Below, piece after piece: positions 9,473-17,820 of a stretch of 38,410 nt of DNA. The position numbers and the translations under genes are program-made. This stretch comes from Planctomyces sp. Its GTDB lineage: Bacteria > Planctomycetota > Planctomycetia > Planctomycetales > Planctomycetaceae. Position 1 is the first letter of the stretch. Every line of letters starts with the position of its first letter. Below the pieces are notes generated by a model. It saw only the letters and a list, made by a program, of their open reading frames with translations, was not told the DNA's origin and did no database searches. The stretch is taken from contig SXKJ01000103.1 of NCBI GenBank assembly GCA_005778115.1, positions 1 through 38,410 of the forward strand, given 5' to 3'.

Positions 9473-11269
9473 TTAACTTCTCAGTGTCCCCGGCATCCGT
9501 GGTGCCGCGACCGCCGCGAAGAACAGATATCGTTCCAACAACTCTCCGGCCAAACAGGCAGCAAACAGCGCGGCGGAGGTCACCAGCATCGACGGCGATG
9601 AGGGGGCCACATCGCCGATCAGTGATCTCAGGATCGCCGGCATCACGAGGCCACCGATCAATCCGCAGGCGAATCGCCACTGGGTCCAACGAACCAGCGG
9701 GCCGGTCATTAGCAAAGCCGAGCGCTTCAACGAAGTCGTTTGCTTCCGCAGCAGATGCCGGAAGATCAACGCCTCGAACGCCAGTTTGGTCACGGCCACG
9801 ATGATCAATGCTTCGCAGACGAGATCGCCGCGGCGGACCAGCAAGCGAGTCACCGGCCCATTGTTGATGACAGCCAGAGCCAGCAGCGTCACCCAAGTGG
9901 CAGCGATGCCCAGCAAAGCAGTCGTCAGCACGAAGCGAGTGGCCGTCAGCGGGAAACTCCAGAACGCTCGTTGCGTGAAGGCGTAGATCATCACCGAACA
10001 GAACACGCCGATCAGTCCGAATGCTCCGACAGACCAACCGACGGCTTCATAGAGGAGCGGCCCAAACCCCACCGATTCAAGGCCAAACCAACTTCCGATC
10101 GCGTACAGAATCGCGGCACCAGCGAAGGCCCCGAACACGACGATCTCGCGTGACAGCCACGAGTGCCGCAGTCCGATGACCGCTCGCCAGGCGTATTGCG
10201 GGCGGCCAAGGTGCAGAGTGCTCGCGCCCAGCGCGAGCAACCCGAAGACTAAGGCGTTCAAGGAATGCAGCGGGCGAATCGCGGAAACCAATTCCGCCGA
10301 GAGCAGCCGTTCCAAGCCAAGTCCGACCAGAAACGCTCCGACCGAGAACTGCGTCAGCACCAGCATCACGATCAGCGGCCAGTGCGGATGCTGAGCCGAC
10401 ACCGAATGGAAATCGACCGGCAGCAGGTTGCGTGGAAAGACTCTCTTCGACTTGTAGGTTGTCGTCGGCAGCGTGATCTGAGGATCCGGAGCGGCCGGCA
10501 AGAAGACATTCGCTTCGGAGTCCTCGACGACTTGCGAGAGGTTCACGATCCGAATTGCGATCGCTTCATGCGGGCACGCCTGCACGCAAGCGGGAGCCTC
10601 GCCGTGAGCCAACCGATCCGAGCACATGTCGCATTTGCGGACGATGCCTAGTCCGCTGTGATACTTCGGCACGTCATACGGACAAGCCAGAGTGCAGTAC
10701 TGACAGCCGAAGCATTGGTCGTCGAGATGCTTCACGATGCCGGTGACGGGATCTTTTTCATAAGCGTCCACCGGGCAGGCGCTCATGCAGCCCGGCTCGA
10801 TGCAGTGATGACAGGCGGTCGTGACATGTTGCAACACCGGCAGCTCGGTCGTGCCCCCAATAAGCATGCCGACATCGCGCCATGTTTCGCTCTGATCGAG
10901 TCCGTTAAGCGAATGACACGCCGTCACACATGCCTTGCAGCCGGAGCAGCGTTCGAGATCGACCTCGAACGCAAACTGCTGGCCGGGACCGGGAGGGCTC
11001 GCGGGGATCAGCGACTTGTAGTACCGCGACTGAGCGGGCAACTCACCGCCGTCGTGCTGTCGGGAGAAGGCTTCGACGGCGGTGAGCTGTTGCTGATCTG
11101 AGAGTAATCGCGCGAGCAATGACTCGCCCGTCAAAACCAGCCCTTGGCCAGCGGTGGGCGTCAGCCCCCCGGTTGGTTCATCGTCAAAAGCCGTACGCTC
11201 TACCGGGGGGCTAACGCCCCCCGCTCGCCCGCCGGCTTCGGTGGTCTCCGGAAGTGTCACAGACATCAT
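9473..11269 (-). CDS. DmsB-DmsC type fusion: four-cluster ferredoxin joined to a membrane anchor
   Basis: 598 residues. Residues about 85-250 carry four cysteine groups of DmsB/NrfC-type [4Fe-4S] subunits: CSGCKACVTACH, CHHCIEPGCMSACP, CFGCQYCTLACP and CDMCSDRLAHGEAPACVQACP. From about residue 310 there are some eight hydrophobic helices typical of the DmsC anchor. In DMSO reductase-type complexes these are separate proteins that take electrons from quinol and pass them to a molybdoenzyme; here both are one chain encoded between nirB and narB, so the likely role is to feed the nitrate reductase from the quinone pool. It starts 5 bases after the nirB stop (ATGATG; either ATG possible). Residues about 14-41 come from a palindromic repeat (11146-11229). 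Confidence 0.85.
   Translation of the reverse strand: MMSVTLPETTEAGGRAGGVSPPVERTAFDDEPTGGLTPTAGQGLVLTGESLLARLLSDQQQLTAVEAFSRQHDGGELPAQSRYYKSLIPASPPGPGQQFAFEVDLERCSGCKACVTACHSLNGLDQSETWRDVGMLIGGTTELPVLQHVTTACHHCIEPGCMSACPVDAYEKDPVTGIVKHLDDQCFGCQYCTLACPYDVPKYHSGLGIVRKCDMCSDRLAHGEAPACVQACPHEAIAIRIVNLSQVVEDSEANVFLPAAPDPQITLPTTTYKSKRVFPRNLLPVDFHSVSAQHPHWPLIVMLVLTQFSVGAFLVGLGLERLLSAELVSAIRPLHSLNALVFGLLALGASTLHLGRPQYAWRAVIGLRHSWLSREIVVFGAFAGAAILYAIGSWFGLESVGFGPLLYEAVGWSVGAFGLIGVFCSVMIYAFTQRAFWSFPLTATRFVLTTALLGIAATWVTLLALAVINNGPVTRLLVRRGDLVCEALIIVAVTKLAFEALIFRHLLRKQTTSLKRSALLMTGPLVRWTQWRFACGLIGGLVMPAILRSLIGDVAPSSPSMLVTSAALFAACLAGELLERYLFFAAVAAPRMPGTLRS
11146..11229. repeat. GGCGAGCGGGG-CGTCAGCCCC palindrome, copy 2, in frame in the Fe-S fusion gene
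   Basis: Arms 11146-11173 and 11202-11229 are inverted copies with three mismatches in 28 bases. The unit contains the hairpin GGGGGGC-GTTA-GCCCCCC. The whole element is translated as residues about 14-41 (GGRAGGVSPPVERTAF and DDEPTGGLTPTAGQG) near the N-terminus of the DmsB-DmsC-type fusion. Confidence 0.9.
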
Positions 11270-11274
11270 GCGAC

Positions 11275-14200
11275 CTACACTTCCAACAATTCACGCGGCT
11301 GCGAGGGAGTCGTCTGACACGAGGTGGCCAAGCGGCAGCCGATTTCCGTCGCCAACTCGCGGTCGAGCAGTTCGGTTGGCGGAAATTCGAGCAACACATC
11401 ATCTCCGTCGATGCGCACCGGGAACGTGCGAATATGATATTCCTCGCCTTGCAGCGATTCGCCGGTTTGCAGCGAGAACGTTTTCTTGTGCAGCGGGCAG
11501 GCGACCTTCGGCACTCCGGCCGCATCGCCGAGAATGCCGCGTCCCAATACGAACGCCTTCTTGTGCGGGCACATGTTCTGAGTCGCGTACCACTCGCCGC
11601 GTGTCGAGAAATTGAAGACCGCGATCTGCACGGCCCCGTACTTGATCGTCGCACCGCCGTCCTTCGGGAAGTCCCAGACTTTGCCGACAGAGACCCAATC
11701 GGTCGGAGGGGTGAGGGGCGAATCTTTGACAGTTTCGATATTCGGGGAGCTCATCTCGCGGAACTGTTCCAATGACACGAATTCGTTCGGCCAGAACTCC
11801 GGCCGCGATTGCCCGCGTTCCGGGACGATCTCGATGCACGATTCCGTTTCGTCGGTGTTGACGAACTGTGTGAAGCGATTGCGTTTCTCGGGATCTTTGA
11901 CGACGGCCGCCCATTCGCATTCGTAGGTATCGACCAGTCGCTGCATCATCGCCTCGAGTTCCGCACCAAGCCCCAGCTTGTCATGCACGACGACGTCGCG
12001 GATGTGTTCGATGCCCCCTTCGAGCTTGTCGCACCAGACCGACGTACGCGTCAGACGATCGGCGGTCATGATGTAGTACATGAAGAACCGGTCGATGAAT
12101 TTGATTGCCGTCTCTTCGTCGATGTCCGCCACGAGCAAATCCGCGTGGCGAGGTTTCGCTCCGCCATTTCCGCAGACGTAGAGGTTGTAGCCCTTCTCAG
12201 TCGCGACGAGTCCGACGTCTTTCCCTTGAGCCTCAGCACATTCACGCACGCAGCCGCTGACCGCCATCTTCACTTTGTGGGGCGCACGCACTCCCTTGTA
12301 CCGGTTCTCGACTCGCACCGCGAAACCGACCGAGTCTTGTACGCCATACCGGCACCATGTCGTGCCGACGCAGCTCTTCACGGTTCGCAGCGCCTTGCCG
12401 TAAGCATGACCGCTTTCGAGTCCCGCGGCTCCCAGGCGTTCCCAGATGTCCGGCAGGTCTTGGACCTGAGCACCAAACAAGTCGATCCGTTGTCCGCCGG
12501 TGATCTTCGTGTAAAGGCTGTAGTCCTTCGCGACTTCAGCGATCGCGATCATTTTGTCCGGCGTGATCTCGCCACCAGGAACGCGCGGCACGACCGAGTA
12601 CAACCCGCCGCGCTGCATATTCGCGAGGAAACGATCGTTTGTGTCCTGCAAGGTCACATGCTCGTCTTTGACGATGACTTCGTTCCAGAGGCTCGCGAGG
12701 ATCGACGCCACGGCCGGTTTGCAGATCTCACAGCCATTGCCCTTACCGCAGTGCTTGATGACCGCGTCGAACGATTTCAGCTCTTTGACTTTGATGACCG
12801 CGAACAACTCGGTTCGGGACAGCTTGAAGTGCTCGCAGAGATGATTGACGACGACCTTGCCCGCCTTCTTGAGTTCCGCGTTGAACAGGTCCGTCACCAG
12901 CGGCATACAACCACCGCAACCGGTGCCCGCTCGCGTGCAGCTTTTCACGGCACCGACCGAATCGAGACTTTGTTCCCGGATCGCGTGGCAGATCGCCCCC
13001 TTGCTGACGTTGTTGCACGAGCAAATCTGTGCGTCATCCGGCATCGACTCGACGCCGCCAAGCGACGCTCCGCCGGACTTGCCCACCAGCAACTCGTGAG
13101 GCTTGCAGGGCAGGGGCTGCGTTCCCTTCGCGAGAATCGAAAACGTACCGTACTCGGACGCATCGCCAACCAGCACGCCGCCGAGCAATTTCGTCCCGTC
13201 GAGGCTGAAGATCAGCTTCTTGTAGACGCCGCCAAACGGGTCTTCAAAAGTGAGCGGCACAGCCCGCTCGGCCGGCGCTTCGTAGTCGCCAAACGAGGCG
13301 ACATCGCAGCCCATCAGCTTGAGCTTCGTCGAGAGATCCGTGCCGGTGAAATGCCGTTCGTCACCGGTCAGATTCGCTGCGACGATTTCGGCCATCTCAT
13401 AGCCGGGAGCAACCAGTCCGTAAATCATGCCGCGATGCAGAGCGCACTCTCCGATCGCGTAAACATCTGGATCGGAAGTCCGCAGTTGATCGTTGACGGT
13501 GATCCCGCCTCGCTGGCCGACGTGAATATCACTCTCCTTCGCGAGGTCATCACGTGGGCGAATGCCGGCCGAGACGATGATCATTTCCAAATCGAGCGAT
13601 GAGCCATCATTGAATTCCAATTGCTCGATCTTACCGTTGCCATGCGCCTCTTTGCTCGACTTGTTGAGATGCACCCTCACTCCGAGCGACTCGATCTTCT
13701 TCACGAGCGTGCGCGACCCGGCGTCGTCTATCTGTCGCGGCATCAGTCGCGGAGCAAATTCGACGACGTGCGTCTCCAGCCCCAAATCAAACGCGGCCTT
13801 CGCCGCTTCCAGACCGAGCAACCCGCCGCCGATCACCGCGCAGCGTTTCGATTTCTTCGCGTACTCAATGATCGAATTCAGGTCTTCGATCGTCCGATAG
13901 ACGAAAACCCCTTGCTTGTCGAACCCCGGCACCGGCGGCACGAACGGGTACGAGCCAGTCGCCATGATCGCGACGTCGTACTTGATCTCGATCCCCTTCT
14001 GAGATCGCACGGTCTTGGTCGCCAAGTCCATCGCGCACGCGCGGTCGCCGAGATGGATCTCGACGCCGTGCTCACGAAACCAATCCATCCGCGCGATCAT
14101 CAACTTCTCGGCATTGCGGTGAGCAAAGAAGCTCGTCAAACCGACGCGGTCGTATGCCGCACGGGGCTCTTCGCAAAAGGTGACGATCCGATATTGCTGA

Positions 14201-14328
14201 GCTTTGTCGAACTCAACCAGCTTCTCGCAGAAGCGTTGGCCAACCATGCCGTTGCCGATTACGACGACTGTCTTTTTCGGCAAGTTTGTCGATAACGAAT
14301 TTGTGACGGGTTTCACTTCAGCGCTCAT
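11275..14328 (-). CDS. nirB: Assimilatory NAD(P)H nitrite reductase, NirB-NirD fusion
   Basis: 1017 residues; reduces nitrite to ammonium in the cytoplasm. Order of domains: FAD/NAD(P)H-binding reductase (about 17-330; VVVIGNGMVGQRFCEKL, second Rossmann motif CAVIGGGLLGLEAA); BFD-type [2Fe-2S] motif CSCNNVSKGAI with CTRAGTGCGGC (about 440-480) and a second BFD-like segment HCGKGNGCEICKP; siroheme/[4Fe-4S] domain (about 570-800) with ligands KSCVGTTWCRYG and SGCVRECAEAQGKD; and a C-terminal NirD/Rieske domain (about 900-990). The last has intact ligands CPHKKAF and CPLHKKTF, whereas NirD of enterobacteria is a separate chain that lacks a cluster. First gene of the nitrate assimilation operon; no nitrate transporter or regulator is encoded nearby. 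Confidence 0.93.
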   Translation of the reverse strand: MSAEVKPVTNSLSTNLPKKTVVVIGNGMVGQRFCEKLVEFDKAQQYRIVTFCEEPRAAYDRVGLTSFFAHRNAEKLMIARMDWFREHGVEIHLGDRACAMDLATKTVRSQKGIEIKYDVAIMATGSYPFVPPVPGFDKQGVFVYRTIEDLNSIIEYAKKSKRCAVIGGGLLGLEAAKAAFDLGLETHVVEFAPRLMPRQIDDAGSRTLVKKIESLGVRVHLNKSSKEAHGNGKIEQLEFNDGSSLDLEMIIVSAGIRPRDDLAKESDIHVGQRGGITVNDQLRTSDPDVYAIGECALHRGMIYGLVAPGYEMAEIVAANLTGDERHFTGTDLSTKLKLMGCDVASFGDYEAPAERAVPLTFEDPFGGVYKKLIFSLDGTKLLGGVLVGDASEYGTFSILAKGTQPLPCKPHELLVGKSGGASLGGVESMPDDAQICSCNNVSKGAICHAIREQSLDSVGAVKSCTRAGTGCGGCMPLVTDLFNAELKKAGKVVVNHLCEHFKLSRTELFAVIKVKELKSFDAVIKHCGKGNGCEICKPAVASILASLWNEVIVKDEHVTLQDTNDRFLANMQRGGLYSVVPRVPGGEITPDKMIAIAEVAKDYSLYTKITGGQRIDLFGAQVQDLPDIWERLGAAGLESGHAYGKALRTVKSCVGTTWCRYGVQDSVGFAVRVENRYKGVRAPHKVKMAVSGCVRECAEAQGKDVGLVATEKGYNLYVCGNGGAKPRHADLLVADIDEETAIKFIDRFFMYYIMTADRLTRTSVWCDKLEGGIEHIRDVVVHDKLGLGAELEAMMQRLVDTYECEWAAVVKDPEKRNRFTQFVNTDETESCIEIVPERGQSRPEFWPNEFVSLEQFREMSSPNIETVKDSPLTPPTDWVSVGKVWDFPKDGGATIKYGAVQIAVFNFSTRGEWYATQNMCPHKKAFVLGRGILGDAAGVPKVACPLHKKTFSLQTGESLQGEEYHIRTFPVRIDGDDVLLEFPPTELLDRELATEIGCRLATSCQTTPSQPRELLEV

Positions 14329-14755
14329 TGCGGCACCACGGATGCCGATGGGTGTTGCTTATAAATCCATAACGTTGCTACCTGACTCGATGTCTCGAAT
14401 GTGGCTCGACGCTCCGCGTCGCGAATCTCGACGCGGAGCGTTGCGCCACAAAACAAAAAGTGCCGACGACAAACCTCGAACGAGTCGAGCAGATTGGCTC
14501 TCCGACTTGCCGAGCGCCAGCCACGGAGGCCGTTCTGGATCAAGCAAACTCAGTGCCGAGCCACACACATGTGGTGAACAACGTGTGGGCTCCAGGACGA
14601 GTTGGGCCGTGGAATCTCTGCTGCAATGCGGATTTTCTCAAGAACTTTTGGATGGCCCGGAGCCTTGGCAGATTCTGAAGATTGGCGCGGAAAGCAGTGC
14701 CGACGAAGTCCGCCCGCCTAAAGAGGGGGCAATCGCGGGCAAGGTCGTAGGCAGA
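14329..14755. other. Non-coding leader upstream of nirB
   Basis: 427 bases without a convincing gene between the zinc-ribbon gene and nirB. It should contain the promoter of the nitrate assimilation operon: an AT-rich stretch on the minus strand (GTTATGGATTTATAAGC, 14352-14368) is the best -10 candidate, about 30 bases before the nirB start. I see no convincing -35, sigma-54 or regulator site. It holds a palindrome at 14400-14450. Confidence 0.4.
14400..14450. repeat. Palindrome in the nirB leader
   Basis: 22-bp arms (14400-14421 and 14429-14450) are inverted copies with two mismatches. The arm TGTGGCTCGACGCTCCGCGT contains the hairpin CGACGC-TCC-GCGTCG. It begins GTGG rather than GTAG. Confidence 0.85.
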
Positions 14756-15067
14756 CTACTCGTCGTCGCCCACGCCCGATTTCGTCTTCTGGACGACGAA
14801 CTTATGCCCGCACTCGCATTGGGCCTTTCGGACATGCACATGAGTCCCACACTTCGGGCAGGGCTTACGCCAAGCGGAAGGGGTCGCGTCGAGCACCACC
14901 GGCTTGTCGGCCTTCTTGGCTTTGACCTTTTTCATCCGCTTTTCGTCGGCCTGAGCCTCCGCGCACTGCGGATGAATCCCGGCAATGGAATAAGAGGGTT
15001 GACCGCACACCGGACAGACCTTGCGAGGAACTGCGGCATGCATCGGCGCTGGCTTTTTCTGATTCAT
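14756..15067 (-). CDS. Small zinc-ribbon protein
   Basis: 103 residues. Two cysteine-pair motifs are visible: KVCPVCGQPSYSIAGIHPQC near residue 20 and KPCPKCGTHVHVRKAQCECG near residue 70, joined by a Lys-rich linker. Each looks able to bind one zinc. It probably acts in the cytoplasm, perhaps with nucleic acid given the basic linker, but no function can be assigned. It stands alone between the nirB leader and the HtrA-like protease gene. The cysteine spacing and absence of a competing frame support it as real. Confidence 0.7.
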   Translation of the reverse strand: MNQKKPAPMHAAVPRKVCPVCGQPSYSIAGIHPQCAEAQADEKRMKKVKAKKADKPVVLDATPSAWRKPCPKCGTHVHVRKAQCECGHKFVVQKTKSGVGDDE

Positions 15068-15152
15068 GGGAACCTACTGGTGGGAATCGACAAGAGGACG
15101 AGATGATACCCGCCGCGCCACAGAGATACCATCAGCCCTTGGAAAGCTGTCT

Positions 15153-15270
15153 CGTAGGGTGGGACAATCTCGCGTCGAGCGCTGGCCCACCTCGCAGGGA
15201 TCATCATCGCGCTCATTGACGACGAAAATGGTGAGCCGGCGCGGCGAAGCGCCGCTGGTCCCACCCTACG
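15153..15270. repeat. CGTAGGGTGGGAC palindrome pair
   Basis: Exact inverse 13-bp ends (15153-15165 and 15258-15270) begin with GTAG and flank two separate hairpins: GGTGGG...CCCACC on the left side, and a GGCGAAGCGCC-centred hairpin on the right. It lies between the zinc-ribbon gene start and the protease stop. Confidence 0.8.
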
Positions 15271-15306
15271 TCTTGCCGGCCACTCTCGGACAAAAAAGCA
15301 CTGCCG

Positions 15307-16434
15307 CTAAGGAGCCGTCGCGTTGAGCGCTTGCAGCGTGACCGAAACTTCTAGAGTCTTCTGGTCGCGCAGCACCTTCAGTCGCAGCGTATCCCCGACC
15401 TCGTGCAGATCGAGCACTCGATACAGGGCGTCCTGACTCAGAACCTCGTGGCCGTCGACGGACACGATGATATCTCCGAGAGTCTGCTGAACTTCGTCCG
15501 TACCGCGCAGGCCAGCCTTCGCGGCGGCGCTGTTGGGGGTGACGCGACGAATCAGTATGCCACGAATGCCGAGTCGGGCCGCGATATGGTCGTCGAGCAG
15601 GCTGACGCCCAACCCAGCGCGTTCCACTTGACCGGTCTTGATCAACTGCGTCACCGAGCGTTTGACCGTATCGACGGCGACCGCAAAACCAATCCCCACG
15701 GAGCCTCCCGACAGGCTCTTGATGGCCGTCGTCACACCGATCAGACGACCGGCACTGTCAAGCAGCGGCCCGCCGGAGTGGCCGGGAGTGATCGCCGCAT
15801 CGGTTTGAATCACCCCCTGAATCGGGCGACCGGTCACCGATTCAATCTCGCGTCCCAAACTACTGATGATGCCGCTGGTAAACGTCAAATCCAGTTCAAA
15901 CGGGCTGCCGATGGCGAACACCTTTTGGCCGACCTCCAGATCGAATGACGTTCCCAGCGGAATCGGTTTGAGCTTGCTCGCCGGACAGTCGACTTTCAGC
16001 ACCGCGACATCTTTGGATTCATCGAATCCAACCAGTTTCGCTTCCAGCCGAGTGTTGTCAGCCAGCGTGACCCAGGCTCCGTTCGCATTCTGAATGACGT
16101 GAAAGTTCGTGACGACATGACCGTCGCTGTCCCACACAAACCCGCTGCCAGAGCCTTGTCGGACATCGAACAAGTTGTCGGTCCTCCAATCCACTTTCCG
16201 AACGACATTGTCCACATGCACGACCGATGGCGAGATCCGTCTGAAAAGCTCGACCGTCGCCGCTTCGTCCTGAGCCAGATCGCCCCGCGCAACGATCGCT
16301 CGGTCCTGCCGCGCGAAGTCGCGATAGATCAATGCGGCCACCAGAGCCAACAGGATCATCACCAGCGAACTGTTGACCCTCGTGCCAACCGGAACTCGCG
16401 GACGCGAGGCAGAGAATTCATCGCGAGGTTCCAT
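15307..16434 (-). CDS. HtrA/DegP-type trypsin-like serine protease with PDZ domain
   Basis: 375 residues. Residues about 20-40 form one membrane anchor (SSLVMILLALVAALIY), so the protease faces the periplasm. The trypsin-like domain has the catalytic triad in VVTNFHVIQN (His), DESKDVAVLKV (Asp) and ITPGHSGGPLLDS (Ser; PGHSGG instead of the common PGNSGG). A single PDZ domain follows (about 275-365; RVTPNSAAAKAGLRGTDE and GDIIVSVDGHEV). Layout and length match DegS-like members that degrade or sense misfolded envelope proteins. The start is supported by GAGGG upstream. A palindrome (16449-16512) sits directly upstream, between it and the next gene on the strand, which makes co-transcription uncertain. 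Confidence 0.9.
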   Translation of the reverse strand: MEPRDEFSASRPRVPVGTRVNSSLVMILLALVAALIYRDFARQDRAIVARGDLAQDEAATVELFRRISPSVVHVDNVVRKVDWRTDNLFDVRQGSGSGFVWDSDGHVVTNFHVIQNANGAWVTLADNTRLEAKLVGFDESKDVAVLKVDCPASKLKPIPLGTSFDLEVGQKVFAIGSPFELDLTFTSGIISSLGREIESVTGRPIQGVIQTDAAITPGHSGGPLLDSAGRLIGVTTAIKSLSGGSVGIGFAVAVDTVKRSVTQLIKTGQVERAGLGVSLLDDHIAARLGIRGILIRRVTPNSAAAKAGLRGTDEVQQTLGDIIVSVDGHEVLSQDALYRVLDLHEVGDTLRLKVLRDQKTLEVSVTLQALNATAP

Positions 16435-16448
16435 GAGAGCCCTCGTGG

Positions 16449-16512
16449 TTGTAGTGACCCGATTGATGGGGTCGAGAGCGCGATCGAGACCCGATCAATC
16501 GGGTCACTACAA
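16449..16512. repeat. TTGTAGTGACCCGATTGAT palindrome pair
   Basis: Exact inverse 19-bp arms at 16449-16467 and 16494-16512. The right arm, read on the minus strand, is GTAG followed by the hairpin GACCCGAT-TG-ATCGGGTC. The left arm makes a TGACCC...GGGTC hairpin with one mismatch. It separates the unknown gene at 16535 from the protease start. Confidence 0.9.
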
Positions 16513-16534
16513 GCGATCGCGCTTTCGTGTCAGC

Positions 16535-17350
16535 TTATTTCAAGTCCACCGTTCGTTGACGCAGTTCCTGCATCGCCGCCACGAATCGCACGCGGACCTT
16601 CTCCGGCAGCTTCACGAATTGGCGTTGAACTTCCGGCGTGATCGACTTCGAGCAACGTTCGAGCATCGTGGCCAGCCGCTTGATCGTCTGCTCGGTGCTC
16701 AGCGGAGGGCCGCCGCCGGGGACATCTTCGAGAATCTCGCGCGGAGGCGTCACCGCTCCCGTGCGGAACGGACTGTATTCACTTTCGGAAGCGGACAAGG
16801 TCGCCGCATCAGCATTCTCACGACTACGACTCGCAGTTCCACCAGACATCGTGGCACGCGACGCGGGAAGATCAAGATCTCCCTCGGCCCGCACAACACC
16901 GGGGCGATCCGAGTCATAAGCATCCAAAGCCGCCGCGCCATCATCACCAAACGGGACATCGTCCGAGGCCATCGCAGTGACATCCTCGCCGAGTTGCAGG
17001 CGCCGCCAGGCTTTCATCTCGGCGATCGTGGCCGAGTTCTCGTGAGCCCAGCTCAAGCATTCGGGAGCGTTGTCCCAGTTCAGCGCGATATAGAAGTGCG
17101 ACCACTTCAACGCCGAGTATTGTTCTTTGGCGTCGCCGAAGGTCTCGCAGACGCGACGCCGCTGATAAACCTGATCGCCGGACATGCCGACCAATTCCCC
17201 GAAGTCGGCGTCGGTTCGCCCGCGAGCAAACTTTTTGGTCCATTGGACCGCGCATTCTCCGACGGTCCAATTGCATTGGCTGACCGCCGTTTGAGCTCGC
17301 TGAATGAGGTCTTTTTCCGTCTCGTGTGCCGCCGTTGTTGTCTGGCTCAT
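16535..17350 (-). CDS. Conserved hypothetical protein, possibly DNA-associated
   Basis: 271 residues from ATG 17350 (AGGTG upstream); a GTG at 17365 is an alternative. I do not recognise a named family. The N-terminal ~115 residues look like a compact helical domain (EKDLIQRAQTAVSQCNWTV, DADFGELVGMSGDQVYQRRR, YSALKWSHFYIALNWDNAPE), and the segment GELVGMSGDQVYQRRRVCETFG resembles a helix-turn-helix. A low-complexity acidic middle (about 130-210) follows, then a helical basic C-terminus (TIKRLATMLERCSKSITPEV). No signal peptide or membrane segment, so cytoplasmic. A DNA-binding role is a guess from the helix-turn-helix-like stretch. Confidence 0.7.
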   Translation of the reverse strand: MSQTTTAAHETEKDLIQRAQTAVSQCNWTVGECAVQWTKKFARGRTDADFGELVGMSGDQVYQRRRVCETFGDAKEQYSALKWSHFYIALNWDNAPECLSWAHENSATIAEMKAWRRLQLGEDVTAMASDDVPFGDDGAAALDAYDSDRPGVVRAEGDLDLPASRATMSGGTASRSRENADAATLSASESEYSPFRTGAVTPPREILEDVPGGGPPLSTEQTIKRLATMLERCSKSITPEVQRQFVKLPEKVRVRFVAAMQELRQRTVDLK

Positions 17351-17585
17351 CGCACCTGGTCCCACCGGGTATGTGATCCGAAATGGTGACCTCCGTGCCC
17401 TCTGTTTACTCCCAACAATTGCCGCTATCCGTCAGCGGGGCGGGGATGTTATCGGCGAGTTTCCGAGAACGCCACCGGCCATTTTTCCGCCAGTATCCCG
17501 ACGCTTCAGCGAGGGCGAATGCTTCACAATCAACTGCACTCCGAAACGTTGTCTTGTGAAGCGTTCGCCCTCGCTGACGCTTTTT
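17351..17585. repeat. Non-coding stretch with a GCGAGGGCGAATGCTTCACAA inverted repeat
   Basis: No gene is seen. Within it GCGAGGGCGAA...TGCTTCACAA (17511-17531) is followed by the inverse TTGTGAAGC...GCCCTCGC (17553-17573), differing near the middle. It abuts the larger composite element that starts at 17586. Confidence 0.6.
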
Positions 17586-17815
17586 GAAGTTGCGATTTTC
17601 TGGAGTCGCGAAGCGACGTTAGCAAATAGCCTTGGGCGTCAGCCCAAGGAATTGTTGGCAGTTGTTCTCCTAGCCGCGAAGCGGCGACAGCAACTTTGCG
17701 CGTCAACCATTTCTGTCGCCGCTTCGCGGCTCATCGAGAAATTCCACCAGTTCTCTGCGGGCTGACGCCCGCAGCTATCTGCTGACGTCGCTTCGCGACT
17801 CAACAGTGCAACTTC
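17586..17815. repeat. Composite palindromic element of about 230 bp
   Basis: A large inverted repeat with at least five nested hairpins. Outer ends GAAGTTGC (17586) and GCAACTTC (17808-17815). Next, GAGTCGCGAAGCGACGTTAG on the left and its inverse on the right, each holding GTCGC-GAA-GCGAC. Next, CCTTGGGC-GTCA-GCCCAAGG on the left versus CTGCGGGC-TGAC-GCCCGCAG on the right: bases differ but pairing is kept. Centre: GCCGCGAAGCGGCGACAG and its exact inverse. It fills the gap between the unknown gene and the hydrolase stop at 17821. Confidence 0.85.
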
Positions 17816-17820
17816 AAAAC

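Noticed and set aside
11809-13602. Long plus-strand open frame of 597 codons opposite nirB
   Set aside because: It is a shadow of nirB caused by codon bias in GC-rich DNA; no recognisable motif.
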